Shown here: piece after piece, positions 35,071-42,900 of the stretch
How positions within the stretch are numbered: the first letter of the stretch is position 1
Layout of the letters: the number at the start of each line of letters is the position of its first letter
NCBI RefSeq assembly: GCF_021390245.1
Contig: NZ_JAJUXH010000026.1
Location: 1 to 42,900 of the forward strand
Direction: 5' to 3'
DNA from: Dyadobacter sp. CY323
GTDB taxonomy: Bacteria > Bacteroidota > Bacteroidia > Cytophagales > Spirosomataceae
Length of the DNA: 42,900 nucleotides
The notes under the pieces: generated by a model
What the model saw: only the letters and a program-made list of their open reading frames with translations
Told to the model about the DNA's origin: nothing
Database searches by the model: none
Program-made: the position numbers and the translations under genes

Positions 35071-36438
35071 TTATTGACCTCTGCCAAGGACCATTACCTG
35101 AAGCGTCCGGAAAATAAGTCTTACGTCATCAAATACACTATAGGATTTAAGGTATTGCAGATCGTACTTTAAGCGCTCGACATTTTTTGCCATTGTATCT
35201 GCGTAGCCGACCGTAATTTGCCCGATGGAAGTAATACCTGGCTTTACAGTCAAAAGTCTCTGGAACTCGTGAGGCTCGGCCTCCATAAGCATATCCACAT
35301 CGTATTTGAATAGCGGACGCGGTCCAACTACGGACATTTCTCCTTTTAGCACATTGATGAATTGTGGCAATTCGTCCAGTCTAGATTTCCTAAGAATGCG
35401 GCCAATCGGCGTTATCCGGGGATCATCGTCTCCCTGAGAATGCTTGAGACCCATTTTGTCTGCATCCACATACATGCTCCGAAACTTATATATGTCAAAC
35501 ATTTCTCCCCATCGGCCAGAACGCTTCTGTTTAAAGAAAACGGGTCCGGGCGATGTTATCTTAATAGCCAGAAAAACAAGCAGGAAGACCGGAGCTCCCA
35601 AAACCATAACAACAATTGAAAAAACTAAATCAAAAGCCCTCTTCGCGGTCTGCTCGTTAAAGCTTGAAAACGGTTTCGTGTTAACCTGAATAATGGGATA
35701 CATATCGTGATACTCGATTGTGGCCATATTGGTCATAAAACCGCGAAAGTCGGGAACAAGCCGGATCTGAGTTCGTTGTCGCTCGCCCATTTTGATGATC
35801 TCGCGAACCTGATCGTCACTTAGTTCATTTAAGCAGCAGTATACATAGTCGAGTTGTTTGGCTCTCACAAAAGCTTCCAGCGCAAAAACTGGGTTATCCT
35901 GCTGTTCTAATTGAAACATGCCGTAATAACGATATCCAAGCTCTTTTCTTTCTCCATAAAATTCACGGATCAGTGACGCAAGATCTCCTTTACCAACGAT
36001 TGCAAAACGGTTGTAATTATAACCTGCTTGCCTGTAAAGTTTTAAGAAAAGTATCGCTGCTGCTCTTGACATTGTGGACATCATCATGAATAGTCCGTAG
36101 GTCAAAAGAAATTGGTAACGGCTGTAGTCCTCACCTTGTTTACTGAGATACAAAAAGGCCATAATCACAGCAGCATGAATTATCACTGCCTTGAAAAATT
36201 TCGCAAGTTGAGTGTTGAAATGGTAGGAGAGCCGGGAAAACTGGTAGGTTTTGAGAATGTGTATCGTAAGTATCCAAACTAAATTGGCGACCAGTAGCAA
36301 ATTCACGTACTGGTTCTTGAATAAGTCAGAAAACCCATCAAATCGAAGAAGATATGCTGAAATAAAGGAAATATTAAGCAGAATAATGTCGACCCATAAA
36401 TGAGCCTTAGGTAGAAGTCCGGGGTAGTGATTTTTCAT
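35071..36438 (-). CDS. Undecaprenyl-phosphate sugar-1-phosphate transferase (WcaJ/WbaP type)
   Basis: A 455-residue initiating glycosyl-phosphate transferase that loads the first sugar of a polysaccharide repeat onto undecaprenyl phosphate at the inner membrane. Order: about four N-terminal helices (20-150); a Rossmann-like CoA-binding-type central domain (RFAIVGKGDLASLIREF, 165-230); a helix at about 275-300; then the catalytic domain with GPVFFKQKRSGRWGE, IYKFRSMYVDAD, SRLDELPQFINVLKGEMS and VVGPRP. All key motifs are present. Length is typical. It probably starts synthesis of an exopolysaccharide or capsule to which RmlD supplies rhamnose and Wzi provides surface attachment. Confidence 0.95.
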   Translation of the reverse strand: MKNHYPGLLPKAHLWVDIILLNISFISAYLLRFDGFSDLFKNQYVNLLLVANLVWILTIHILKTYQFSRLSYHFNTQLAKFFKAVIIHAAVIMAFLYLSKQGEDYSRYQFLLTYGLFMMMSTMSRAAAILFLKLYRQAGYNYNRFAIVGKGDLASLIREFYGERKELGYRYYGMFQLEQQDNPVFALEAFVRAKQLDYVYCCLNELSDDQVREIIKMGERQRTQIRLVPDFRGFMTNMATIEYHDMYPIIQVNTKPFSSFNEQTAKRAFDLVFSIVVMVLGAPVFLLVFLAIKITSPGPVFFKQKRSGRWGEMFDIYKFRSMYVDADKMGLKHSQGDDDPRITPIGRILRKSRLDELPQFINVLKGEMSVVGPRPLFKYDVDMLMEAEPHEFQRLLTVKPGITSIGQITVGYADTMAKNVERLKYDLQYLKSYSVFDDVRLIFRTLQVMVLGRGQ

Positions 36439-36954
36439 TTTCGACGTTGAGTTGTAGTAAGTATGTCGAGTATATTAGCTTGTCGTCAATACCAACTTTA
36501 CACTTTACAAGTATAGCGTAAATGTTTAAATAATTTAGCTATGATAAGTAATAAATTGACGTCAAGTTTATAAATAAAGCACAAGTGGCCCTTTCGGATG
36601 GTTATGGAAGCATTTTATATAATAACAGGTTATAGCTAACATTGGAAAAATCCTAAAATTTTGTTGACTTTTTGATTTATTTTCTTCATTTGGCAAATAT
36701 GGGTTGGATAGCCGATGGACCTTTCATATTTGACTTAAGGTTGATGGACTAGGACAACAAATATTACTTGGTGACTTGTTACCCCTCTACAAATTTATGT
36801 CTACAGCACGCTTTTTTTCTTTTGATTGAGAGAACAGCCTTAAACTTCGACGAATTTTGAAGTACACTTCCATACCGAGTAACGATTGTCACAAATGTTC
36901 GAAGTCTATAATCTTAAGTGTTGTAATTGCCCGCTTTTAAAAGACTAATCATAC

Positions 36955-36972
36955 TCCTTTTGTGCAAAAGGA
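36955..36972. repeat. 18-bp perfect-arm palindrome (operator-like)
   Basis: Arms TCCTTTTG (36955-36962) and CAAAAGGA (36965-36972) are exact reverse complements around a TG centre. It lies alone in the non-coding gap. It may be a protein-binding site. No function is shown. Confidence 0.4.
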
Positions 36973-37159
36973 ATTGACTGCAGTGCTCATTGATTCTAAG
37001 GAGCAAGAACGAACCTCATGACGACGGAACAGTCAATTTACCTCCTACTTTGTCACCGCTTTCTTTGGCAATAGAGCTGCTAACTCAGAATGCATCAGCC
37101 ATTGAATGCCTCTAACGCTACGACAACCAATTCCAATTAAACAATTTTTGTAGAATTAA

Positions 37160-37193
37160 TTTGTATATATGAAGTCATATTTCTATATATTTG
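37160..37193 (+). promoter_or_regulatory. Candidate promoter for the DUF1800-DUF1501 module
   Basis: TTTG at 37160-37163 and TATATTTG at 37186-37193, an exact TAnnTTTG. The spacer is 22 bp, one longer than the usual limit. Transcription would start near 37200, leaving a leader of about 130 bases. Confidence 0.5.
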
Positions 37194-37330
37194 CAAATGA
37201 ATATAGTATTATTTTATTTGATATAACGATTTTAATTAAACTTAATTCTATGTTTCGAGTAGAATGCTCGTGTCGCGGAGTTGAGTGAACTGCAACGATT
37301 GATAATACTGTAATTAGAACTAGCCTCGTT

Positions 37331-38974
37331 ATGGCATTTTTAGACACGTATAATACCCCATTAAATGCCTCGGCTGCGGCGCACCTGCTTAGAAGGGCGA
37401 CGTTTGGCCCTACTCGTGCAGAAATTGAAAGTTTCACTGGTAAGACTGCTATACAGGCAGTTGATATTTTGATTAGCAATGTTTCTTACCGTGCCAGTCC
37501 GCCGCCACCAGTAGAGATGAACGCTAGCAGAAGTGATGCCGGGTTACCTTTTCTCAACAATCCGCTGACAGCGAATCCAGTCCTTAATTATGATTATTCC
37601 AATTATATCAAATTTTGGTGGATAGGATTAATGGCAGAGCAAAATGGACGTCCTTCGGTATTGGAAAAGCTAACAGCGTTCTGGCAGAATCATTTTGTAG
37701 TAATTTACTCTGCAGTCCAGGATTATCGCTTCATAGACAGATATTTGAGACTTTTACGGTCTAACGCACTCGGAAACTTCCGAGAATTGGCTACAGCTGT
37801 TAGCAAGGATCCTGCAATGCTCATATTTCAAAATGGAAATGAGAGTACCAAGGAGCATCCCAACGAGAACTATGCAAGAGAACTCCAGGAGATTTTTACG
37901 GTTGGACAAAAGGACTTTTATGGTAATCACAATTACACCGAGCAGGATGTCAAAGCTGCTGCACAAGTATTAACTGGTTGGCAGGCTAAGAATCTAAGGA
38001 AGGCTGGTACAACTCAGATAGAAACGGTTTTTACTCCTGATAGACATGATTCCTCTGATAAAACATTTTCTTCCAAATATAGTAATGCCGTAGTCACTGG
38101 AAGGTCCGGTTCTATGGCAGGCGATGAAGAACTTGCAGATTTAATTGCGATGTTATTGGGACACCCGGAATGTCCGAAATTCATTTGTAGGAAATTGTAC
38201 CGTTGGTACGTAAATCCCAATGTGACACAGGAAATAGAGGATGGAGTGATTGTTCCGCTTGCTTCATTTTTCGCGAGCGCCTCCAATAACTTTGAAATAG
38301 GACCGGTAATTAAAAAGCTTTTGAGCAGTAATGTATTTTTTGATACGAGTAATGTAGGAGCCATTATTAAGTCACCTGCAGAACTAATGATTGGTACGGT
38401 TCGATTTTTTGATGTGCCGGTTCCGGACTTAACTACTCAGTACGTGTACTTTGAAAAGCTGACTCGCTTTTTAAATGATAGTATGAAGTTGCTTCAGCTC
38501 GAATTGCTTGATCAACCGACTGTGTTTGGCTCACCGGCTTACTTTCAGACAGGTTATTCAAAAAACTGGATAAATGAAACAACGATCGGAATACGCGGTA
38601 AACGTACCGACACGCTTGTTGCATCAAATGTTGAAGTGAAAGCTGGTGAGCTGATGGGGGTTGACATTTTTGGACGACTCAAAAAAATACAGCCTAATTT
38701 TTCAGATGTAGCAGGAACCCCTGCGATTACTTGTGAACAAGTATTGGACGAATTTTTAAGAAATCTCTTTGCAGTTGACATTTCTCAATCGCAGAAAGAC
38801 TTTTTGATTGACTCCATTATGATGATGAATAGTAGTCCCAGAAGTACGTGGATGAAGGAATGGGACTATTATAGGTCTGCCCCTAATGACACTTCCAAAC
38901 AAGCCGCCATCATATGGAGGTGCCGCGCGTTGCTGAGGTTTATGTTGAGGATGGCCGAGTATCAAATATTTTAA
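37331..38974 (+). CDS. DUF1800-family protein
   Basis: A 547-residue protein of the DUF1800 family. The family landmarks are present in order: AAHLLRRATFGPTRAEIESF (about 15-35), TAFWQNHFV (about 115), NENYARELQEIFTVGQ (about 178-193), QVLTGWQ, HDSSDKTF and ICRKLYRWYVNP. No signal peptide is visible at this start (MAFLDTYNTPLNASAA), although many relatives have one. The function is unknown. DUF1800 genes regularly sit beside DUF1501 genes in Bacteroidota, Planctomycetes and Proteobacteria, as here, where the partner begins 12 bp downstream. Codons are more AT-rich than in the polysaccharide and efflux genes to the left. Confidence 0.9.
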   Translation: MAFLDTYNTPLNASAAAHLLRRATFGPTRAEIESFTGKTAIQAVDILISNVSYRASPPPPVEMNASRSDAGLPFLNNPLTANPVLNYDYSNYIKFWWIGLMAEQNGRPSVLEKLTAFWQNHFVVIYSAVQDYRFIDRYLRLLRSNALGNFRELATAVSKDPAMLIFQNGNESTKEHPNENYARELQEIFTVGQKDFYGNHNYTEQDVKAAAQVLTGWQAKNLRKAGTTQIETVFTPDRHDSSDKTFSSKYSNAVVTGRSGSMAGDEELADLIAMLLGHPECPKFICRKLYRWYVNPNVTQEIEDGVIVPLASFFASASNNFEIGPVIKKLLSSNVFFDTSNVGAIIKSPAELMIGTVRFFDVPVPDLTTQYVYFEKLTRFLNDSMKLLQLELLDQPTVFGSPAYFQTGYSKNWINETTIGIRGKRTDTLVASNVEVKAGELMGVDIFGRLKKIQPNFSDVAGTPAITCEQVLDEFLRNLFAVDISQSQKDFLIDSIMMMNSSPRSTWMKEWDYYRSAPNDTSKQAAIIWRCRALLRFMLRMAEYQIF

Positions 38975-38986
38975 TGTCAGATATTA

Positions 38987-40516
38987 ATGAAAAGACGAGA
39001 TTTTATATCTGCAGCATCTTCAATGATGGTTCCTTTGATGCTGGATGGTTTTGGTATCAAATCCTTTGCAAAAGGATCAACATTGGTTCAGTCCTTAAGA
39101 CAGACTGCGGCACTCAACAGCGACCGTGTACTTGTCATGATTTATCTGGCTGGGGGCAATGACGGCTTAAATACGGTCATTCCACTCGAGCATTACTCAA
39201 AATACTATGACCTTAGAAGTAATATAGCTATCCCCGAGACAAGTGTCCTAAAACTTGCAGGTGCCCCTGAAACTGGTTTTCATCCAGTAATGACGGGAAT
39301 GCGGTCGTTGTATGACGAAGGGAAATTGGCTGTAATTAACTCCGTTTCCTATCCTAATCCAGATCAATCGCATTACAGATCTACTGATATCTGGATGACC
39401 GGAGTAGATTCGAATCAATATGCTACGTCCGGCTGGGCCGGACGATATTTGAATGATCGCTATGCGGGTTATCCTGTAAATTATCCGAATAGTGAAATGG
39501 AAGATCCGTTAGCTATCCAGATAGGCCAGATCAGTACAACAGCGTTGCTAGGAAACAGCCAAGGAATGGGCGTCACCATCCAGGATCCTAATGCATTTTA
39601 TCAACTAATTGGTGAAGGTACTGCCAGGGTAGATACGTCTTTGCCATGTTGTGATGCGGGAGACCTGCTAGCGTATATTAGAGAGAAGCAAGTACTTGCA
39701 GTTGGATACGCCGCTGAGATAAAGGCAGCAGCCGATGCGGGCACGAACTTAGCGGCCTATCCAGATGCATCGATGAATAACGAGCTTGCTGACAGGTTGA
39801 AAATTGTAGCGCGATTGATCCATGGTGGGCTGAAATCGAAGATATATTATGTGGAGCTCGGCGGATTCGATACCCACTCGGGCCAAGTCGGCTCTACAAG
39901 TGTGGAGGGAACACATGCTGAGCTTTTAAAAAAATTATCCGATGGGATTGCAGCTTTTCAGAATGATCTGAAACTTCAGGGTATAGAAGATAAAGTACTG
40001 GGAATGACATTTTCTGACTTTGGGAGGAGAGCAACTTCTAACGCCTCCAAAGGAACAGATCATGGCATCGGTGCACCAATGTTCGTGTTTGGGACCGGGA
40101 TAAAAAGGCAGATGATTGGAACTAACCCCGATTTGGTAAATGGACTTTTGCCCGAACTTCCAACAGTTGGCGTTAGCAACCGCGACATTAAAATGCAAAT
40201 TGATTTTCGCAGGGTTTATGGAGACGTACTCAATGATTGGTTTGGAACAGCCAATTCGAAAACGGACCAGATCTTGTTTAAAGATTTCAAGACTACATCT
40301 CTATTTTCCGATGTCGTACAAAGCATTTCTTCGGGTTCCTGGGCAAATCCCGAGATCTGGTCGAACGGACGCGTTCCCACTGCTTTGACACAGATTAAGA
40401 TCAATTCCGGGCATATCGTGGAAGTAGGGCAGAATATAACAGCCAAGGAACTTAAAATTGATGCGGGAGGCAAGCTTAAGTTTTTAGGAGACTATGGCGT
40501 CAAGATTGCAGGATAA
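38987..40516 (+). CDS. DUF1501-family protein with C-terminal G8-like extension
   Basis: A 509-residue exported protein. The N-terminus MKRRDFISAASSMMVPL is twin-arginine-like (KRRDF) with a hydrophobic segment. DUF1501 hallmarks follow: MIYLAGGNDGLNTVIP (about 50-65), YPNPDQSHYRSTDIWMTG (about 125-142), GGFDTHSGQ and FSDFGRRATSNASKGTDHG, the last matching a metal-site segment of the alkaline phosphatase/sulfatase-like superfamily. From about residue 447 there is an added 60-residue module, GSWANPEIWSNGRVPTALTQI then GHIVEVGQNITAKELKI and GGKLKFLG. It resembles the G8/right-handed-helix-start module of secreted Bacteroidota proteins. The gene follows DUF1800 by 12 bp and precedes a repeat protein by 111 bp. 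Confidence 0.9.
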   Translation: MKRRDFISAASSMMVPLMLDGFGIKSFAKGSTLVQSLRQTAALNSDRVLVMIYLAGGNDGLNTVIPLEHYSKYYDLRSNIAIPETSVLKLAGAPETGFHPVMTGMRSLYDEGKLAVINSVSYPNPDQSHYRSTDIWMTGVDSNQYATSGWAGRYLNDRYAGYPVNYPNSEMEDPLAIQIGQISTTALLGNSQGMGVTIQDPNAFYQLIGEGTARVDTSLPCCDAGDLLAYIREKQVLAVGYAAEIKAAADAGTNLAAYPDASMNNELADRLKIVARLIHGGLKSKIYYVELGGFDTHSGQVGSTSVEGTHAELLKKLSDGIAAFQNDLKLQGIEDKVLGMTFSDFGRRATSNASKGTDHGIGAPMFVFGTGIKRQMIGTNPDLVNGLLPELPTVGVSNRDIKMQIDFRRVYGDVLNDWFGTANSKTDQILFKDFKTTSLFSDVVQSISSGSWANPEIWSNGRVPTALTQIKINSGHIVEVGQNITAKELKIDAGGKLKFLGDYGVKIAG

Positions 40517-40627
40517 CTGTGAGAGATTATTGCTAGAAGCATTTTAGAAATGAGAGTTGAGATAGCTCTACTTATCGTTTCGCGTATATATGTAAGAGTT
40601 CGGTGAATTTGTTTTTATAAAAGCTAG

Positions 40628-42900
40628 ATGAAGAAGTATTACAGAATAGCTATCGCGGCTTGTATCTTTCTTTCGGTTGCTATTACAAGCTTTGCGCAAG
40701 GCATTGTATATGGCGTAAGGTCCGGTTCAAAAGGTATTGTAAGTTTTTCCGCATCCTCAAAACTAACGGGAATCGGAAACGCCAAGCATGTGGACGGTTA
40801 TGTTGAAAAAAACGGTAGTGGATCATTTGTCTTCCCGGTGGGTCATAAAGGAATGTACCGGCCTTTTGCAGCAGAATCGGACGGTATCCTCGGAGCTTAT
40901 TTTCGAGAAAATCCGACAACAGCCTCGTTGCCTAGTGGGGGGCCATTTACAACAACAAACAAAGAAGGGACGCTAAAAAAGGTCGGTACGACCGAGTTCT
41001 GGGATATTGACGGAACAAATGCTTCTAGAATTACTCTAACATGGAATGCCAATAGTAATGTTGGAATTCTTACCGGTAATTCGCTGTCTTTTTTGACGAT
41101 TGTAGGTTGGAATAAAAGTGCCTCAAGGTGGGAGAAAATTGTTTCCGTAGTTGATGAACTTTCTCTACTGGGAGGTAACAGCACAACGAGCTCTGGTTCG
41201 ATAACAACTACTCAGAATATTGTTCCGAATACTTACAGCATTTATACCCTGGCCGCATCAACAGCGGCTTCAGCGCCTGTGGATTATCAAGGAGCTCTGG
41301 AAGCTGTGTCATGCACGGAAATAAGGGGCTGGGTTTGGGACAAAAACTACCCGGACGCAACACTGACAGTTGAATTAGTGGAAGGAAATACGGTACACGC
41401 GACCGCCACAGGGAAAGAATTTAGACAAGATCTCAAAATCAACGGAATCGGTACCGGTAACTATGGTTTTGTTATATCAACACCTGCAAGTCTAATGGAT
41501 GGTAAAATCCACCAGCTGAGCATTCGTGTAAAAGGTAGTTCGGTTATTTTGTCAGGGTCACCCCAAAGCTTGAATTGCTCTTATGGAGGTGATTTTGAAG
41601 GTGCCGATTGTTATACGCTTAAGGGTTGGGTTTGGGACAAGAACAGTCCGAACACTCCGCTCACCGTCGAACTAAGGGAAGGTAATATTATTCACGCTAT
41701 CACAGTTGCAAATGTTTACAGGGCTGACCTGAAAGACAGTGGTATCGGCACGGGAAAATATGGCTTCAATATTCCTGCGCCTGCGACACTTAAGGATGGA
41801 AAATCACATCAACTGACAATTAAAACAAAAGATGTAAACTACCGTGTGGAGCCTTCCCGCACCGTAAATTGTCCCTTGAACGACTATTTTGGTCGTTTCG
41901 CGCTAGACTGCGACTATGTTCAAGGCTGGGCTTGGGACAAGAATTATCCCAATAATGCAGTTACTGTCGAGGTTTATGAAGGCAATATCGTCCATGCAAC
42001 ATTCGTGGCGAACGCGTACTTGGAAGATCTGAAAAACAACGGGACCGGCACTGGTAACTATGGTTTTAAAATTCCTACTCCATTGAGTCTTAAAGACGGA
42101 AAATCCCATCAATTGAATATCCGTGTTAAGGGAAATAACACAGCTTTGTCAGCTCCTCAGACTGTAACTTGTGCGGTCAATCAGTATGCTGGCCGTTTTG
42201 GAGGAGTAGACTGCAACTATATCCAGGGATGGGCTTGGGATAAAAACGCGCCCGATGCCGCAATGACTGTGGAGGTTTTTGAGGGAAGTACTGTTTACGC
42301 GACTGCCGTGGCGGATATTTACCGGGAAGATGTGAAGAATAGTGGCATTGGTACCGGTAATTATGGTTTTAAAATTGCCACACCTTTAAGTCTTAAGGAT
42401 GGCAAGGCCCATCATCTGAATGTGCGGATCAAAGGAACTAGCACAATTTTACTGGATTCCCCCAAAAGCGTAACCTGCGTTGCCAACCAGTACGCCGGCC
42501 GCTTCAATGGGGCGGATTGCAGCTTTATTCTGGGCTGGGCGTGGGATAAAAACTTCCCTGACACCGCAGTTACTGTGGAGGTTTATGAAGGTAATATGGT
42601 ATACGCGACAGCGGTAGCAAATATTTATCGAGAAGATGTAAAGGTCAGTGGTATTGGTACCGGTAATTATGGCTTTAAAATAGCTACTCCTGCAAGTCTT
42701 CGGGATGGCAAAGCCCATTCATTGAGTGTGCGGGTTAAAGGAAGTACGACCGTACTTTTAGACTCTCCAAAGATTATAACTTGCGCTGCCAACGAGTATG
42801 CTGGCCGTCTCAAAGGAGCGGACTGCGACTATATCCAAGGTTGGGCTTGGGATAAAAATGCTCCTGATGGTGCAGTTACGGTGGAGGTTTATGAAGGCAG
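40628..42900 (+). CDS. Large secreted repeat protein, incomplete at the window edge
   Basis: An open frame with no stop in 757 codons, running off the window. It starts at ATG 40628 with a signal peptide (MKKYYRIAIAACIFLSVA, ending SFAQ at residue 24). Residues about 25-225 form an N-terminal module (VDGYVEKNGSGSFVFPVG, FWDIDGTNASRITLTWN, NTYSIYTLA) of the kind seen at the start of T9SS-exported proteins. From about residue 229 it contains six copies of a 99-102-residue repeat with core GW(A/V)WDKN, VTVEVYEG, R(E/Q)DLK, GIGTGNYGF, DGK(A/S)HQL and RVKG. Each junction has two cysteines. I do not recognise a named repeat family. The C-terminus, where a sorting domain would be expected, is outside the window. 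An adhesive or glycan-binding role is inference. Confidence 0.85.
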   Translation, partial: MKKYYRIAIAACIFLSVAITSFAQGIVYGVRSGSKGIVSFSASSKLTGIGNAKHVDGYVEKNGSGSFVFPVGHKGMYRPFAAESDGILGAYFRENPTTASLPSGGPFTTTNKEGTLKKVGTTEFWDIDGTNASRITLTWNANSNVGILTGNSLSFLTIVGWNKSASRWEKIVSVVDELSLLGGNSTTSSGSITTTQNIVPNTYSIYTLAASTAASAPVDYQGALEAVSCTEIRGWVWDKNYPDATLTVELVEGNTVHATATGKEFRQDLKINGIGTGNYGFVISTPASLMDGKIHQLSIRVKGSSVILSGSPQSLNCSYGGDFEGADCYTLKGWVWDKNSPNTPLTVELREGNIIHAITVANVYRADLKDSGIGTGKYGFNIPAPATLKDGKSHQLTIKTKDVNYRVEPSRTVNCPLNDYFGRFALDCDYVQGWAWDKNYPNNAVTVEVYEGNIVHATFVANAYLEDLKNNGTGTGNYGFKIPTPLSLKDGKSHQLNIRVKGNNTALSAPQTVTCAVNQYAGRFGGVDCNYIQGWAWDKNAPDAAMTVEVFEGSTVYATAVADIYREDVKNSGIGTGNYGFKIATPLSLKDGKAHHLNVRIKGTSTILLDSPKSVTCVANQYAGRFNGADCSFILGWAWDKNFPDTAVTVEVYEGNMVYATAVANIYREDVKVSGIGTGNYGFKIATPASLRDGKAHSLSVRVKGSTTVLLDSPKIITCAANEYAGRLKGADCDYIQGWAWDKNAPDGAVTVEVYEG
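41312..42900 (+). repeat. Tandem repeats of about 300 bp within the secreted protein gene
   Basis: Six in-frame units, located by the codon for the first Trp of GW(A/V)WDKN: 41330, 41627, 41927, 42230, 42536 and 42842, so spacings are 297, 300, 303, 306 and 306 bp. The extra codons lie mostly in the loop between the two junction cysteines. Units 3 to 6 are more alike than units 1 and 2, and the last unit is cut by the window end. Confidence 0.9.

Larger units (their letters stand above)
36439..37330. other. AT-rich non-coding region of about 0.9 kb
   Basis: No gene-like frame in either direction. The region is clearly richer in A and T than the genes to its left. It contains an 18-bp palindrome, TCCTTTTG-TG-CAAAAGGA at 36955-36972, and a promoter-like pair near its right end. 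The content resembles a decayed or regulatory spacer at the edge of a differently composed block. I found no transposase remnant. Confidence 0.5.

Noticed and set aside
37183..37479. A 98-codon minus-strand frame overlapping the DUF1800 start
   Set aside because: It overlaps conserved DUF1800 sequence and has no support of its own.
40517..40627. Possible terminator or promoter between DUF1501 and the repeat protein
   Set aside because: No hairpin with a T-run and no TAnnTTTG with a properly spaced TTG was found, so co-transcription seems more likely.
41903..42718. Minus-strand frames that repeat every 300 bp (41903-42112 and 42449-42718)
   Set aside because: They are antisense shadows of the tandem repeats. 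The plus-strand frame has a signal peptide and no stop for 757 codons.

Overview
The window looks like chromosome of a Bacteroidota bacterium of the order Cytophagales, most like Dyadobacter and its relatives. That placement is an inference from several signs: a protein with a type IX secretion (T9SS) C-terminal tail, the DUF4270, DUF4907, DUF1800/DUF1501 and Wzi families, SPxxAQ-type signal peptides and lipoproteins, Bacteroidota-type promoters (TTG, about 20 bp, TAnnTTTG), and a tRNA without an encoded CCA. I see no phage, insertion sequence or CRISPR array.

Layout. 24-3159 (minus): a three-gene cassette of a short exported protein ending PPPEYC, an outer-membrane barrel-like protein and a vanadium-haloperoxidase/PAP2 lipoprotein. 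3471-8233: a DinB protein, a YyaL-type thioredoxin-domain protein, a T9SS-sorted TIM-barrel-like secreted protein and a lipocalin-like lipoprotein. 8315-9747: a UMF1/ATG22-type MFS transporter and tRNA-Val(GAC). 9953-14895 (minus): the conserved rimP-nusA-infB operon, with a recognisable promoter, a hairpin plus U-run in its leader and a strong terminator. 15065-19411: a membrane-anchored endonuclease/exonuclease/phosphatase-fold protein, a translationally coupled Kelch lipoprotein plus DUF4907 pair, and a DUF4270 lipoprotein. 19826-25574 (minus): a tripartite RND efflux operon (TolC, adaptor, pump). 25840-32517: a sodium/solute symporter with a coupled small membrane protein, divergent from two GH78 alpha-L-rhamnosidase genes. 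The second GH78 gene is frameshifted near its 3' end. 32593-36438: envelope polysaccharide genes (Wzi, RmlD, initiating undecaprenyl-phosphate sugar transferase).

The last part, 36439-42900, is visibly more AT-rich. It starts with about 0.9 kb of non-coding DNA, then a compact DUF1800-DUF1501 pair, then a very large secreted protein that begins at 40628 and is still open at the window edge. That protein carries at least six copies of a roughly 100-residue repeat with a GW(A/V)WDKN core and a pair of cysteines at each repeat junction. This DUF1800/DUF1501/repeat-protein module is my best candidate for a poorly described system. Its function (surface assembly or glycan binding) is inference from context.

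The genes suggest a saprophytic, surface-active lifestyle: rhamnose-glycan breakdown and uptake, rhamnose-containing polysaccharide synthesis, multidrug efflux and large secreted proteins, built around a housekeeping translation/transcription operon.
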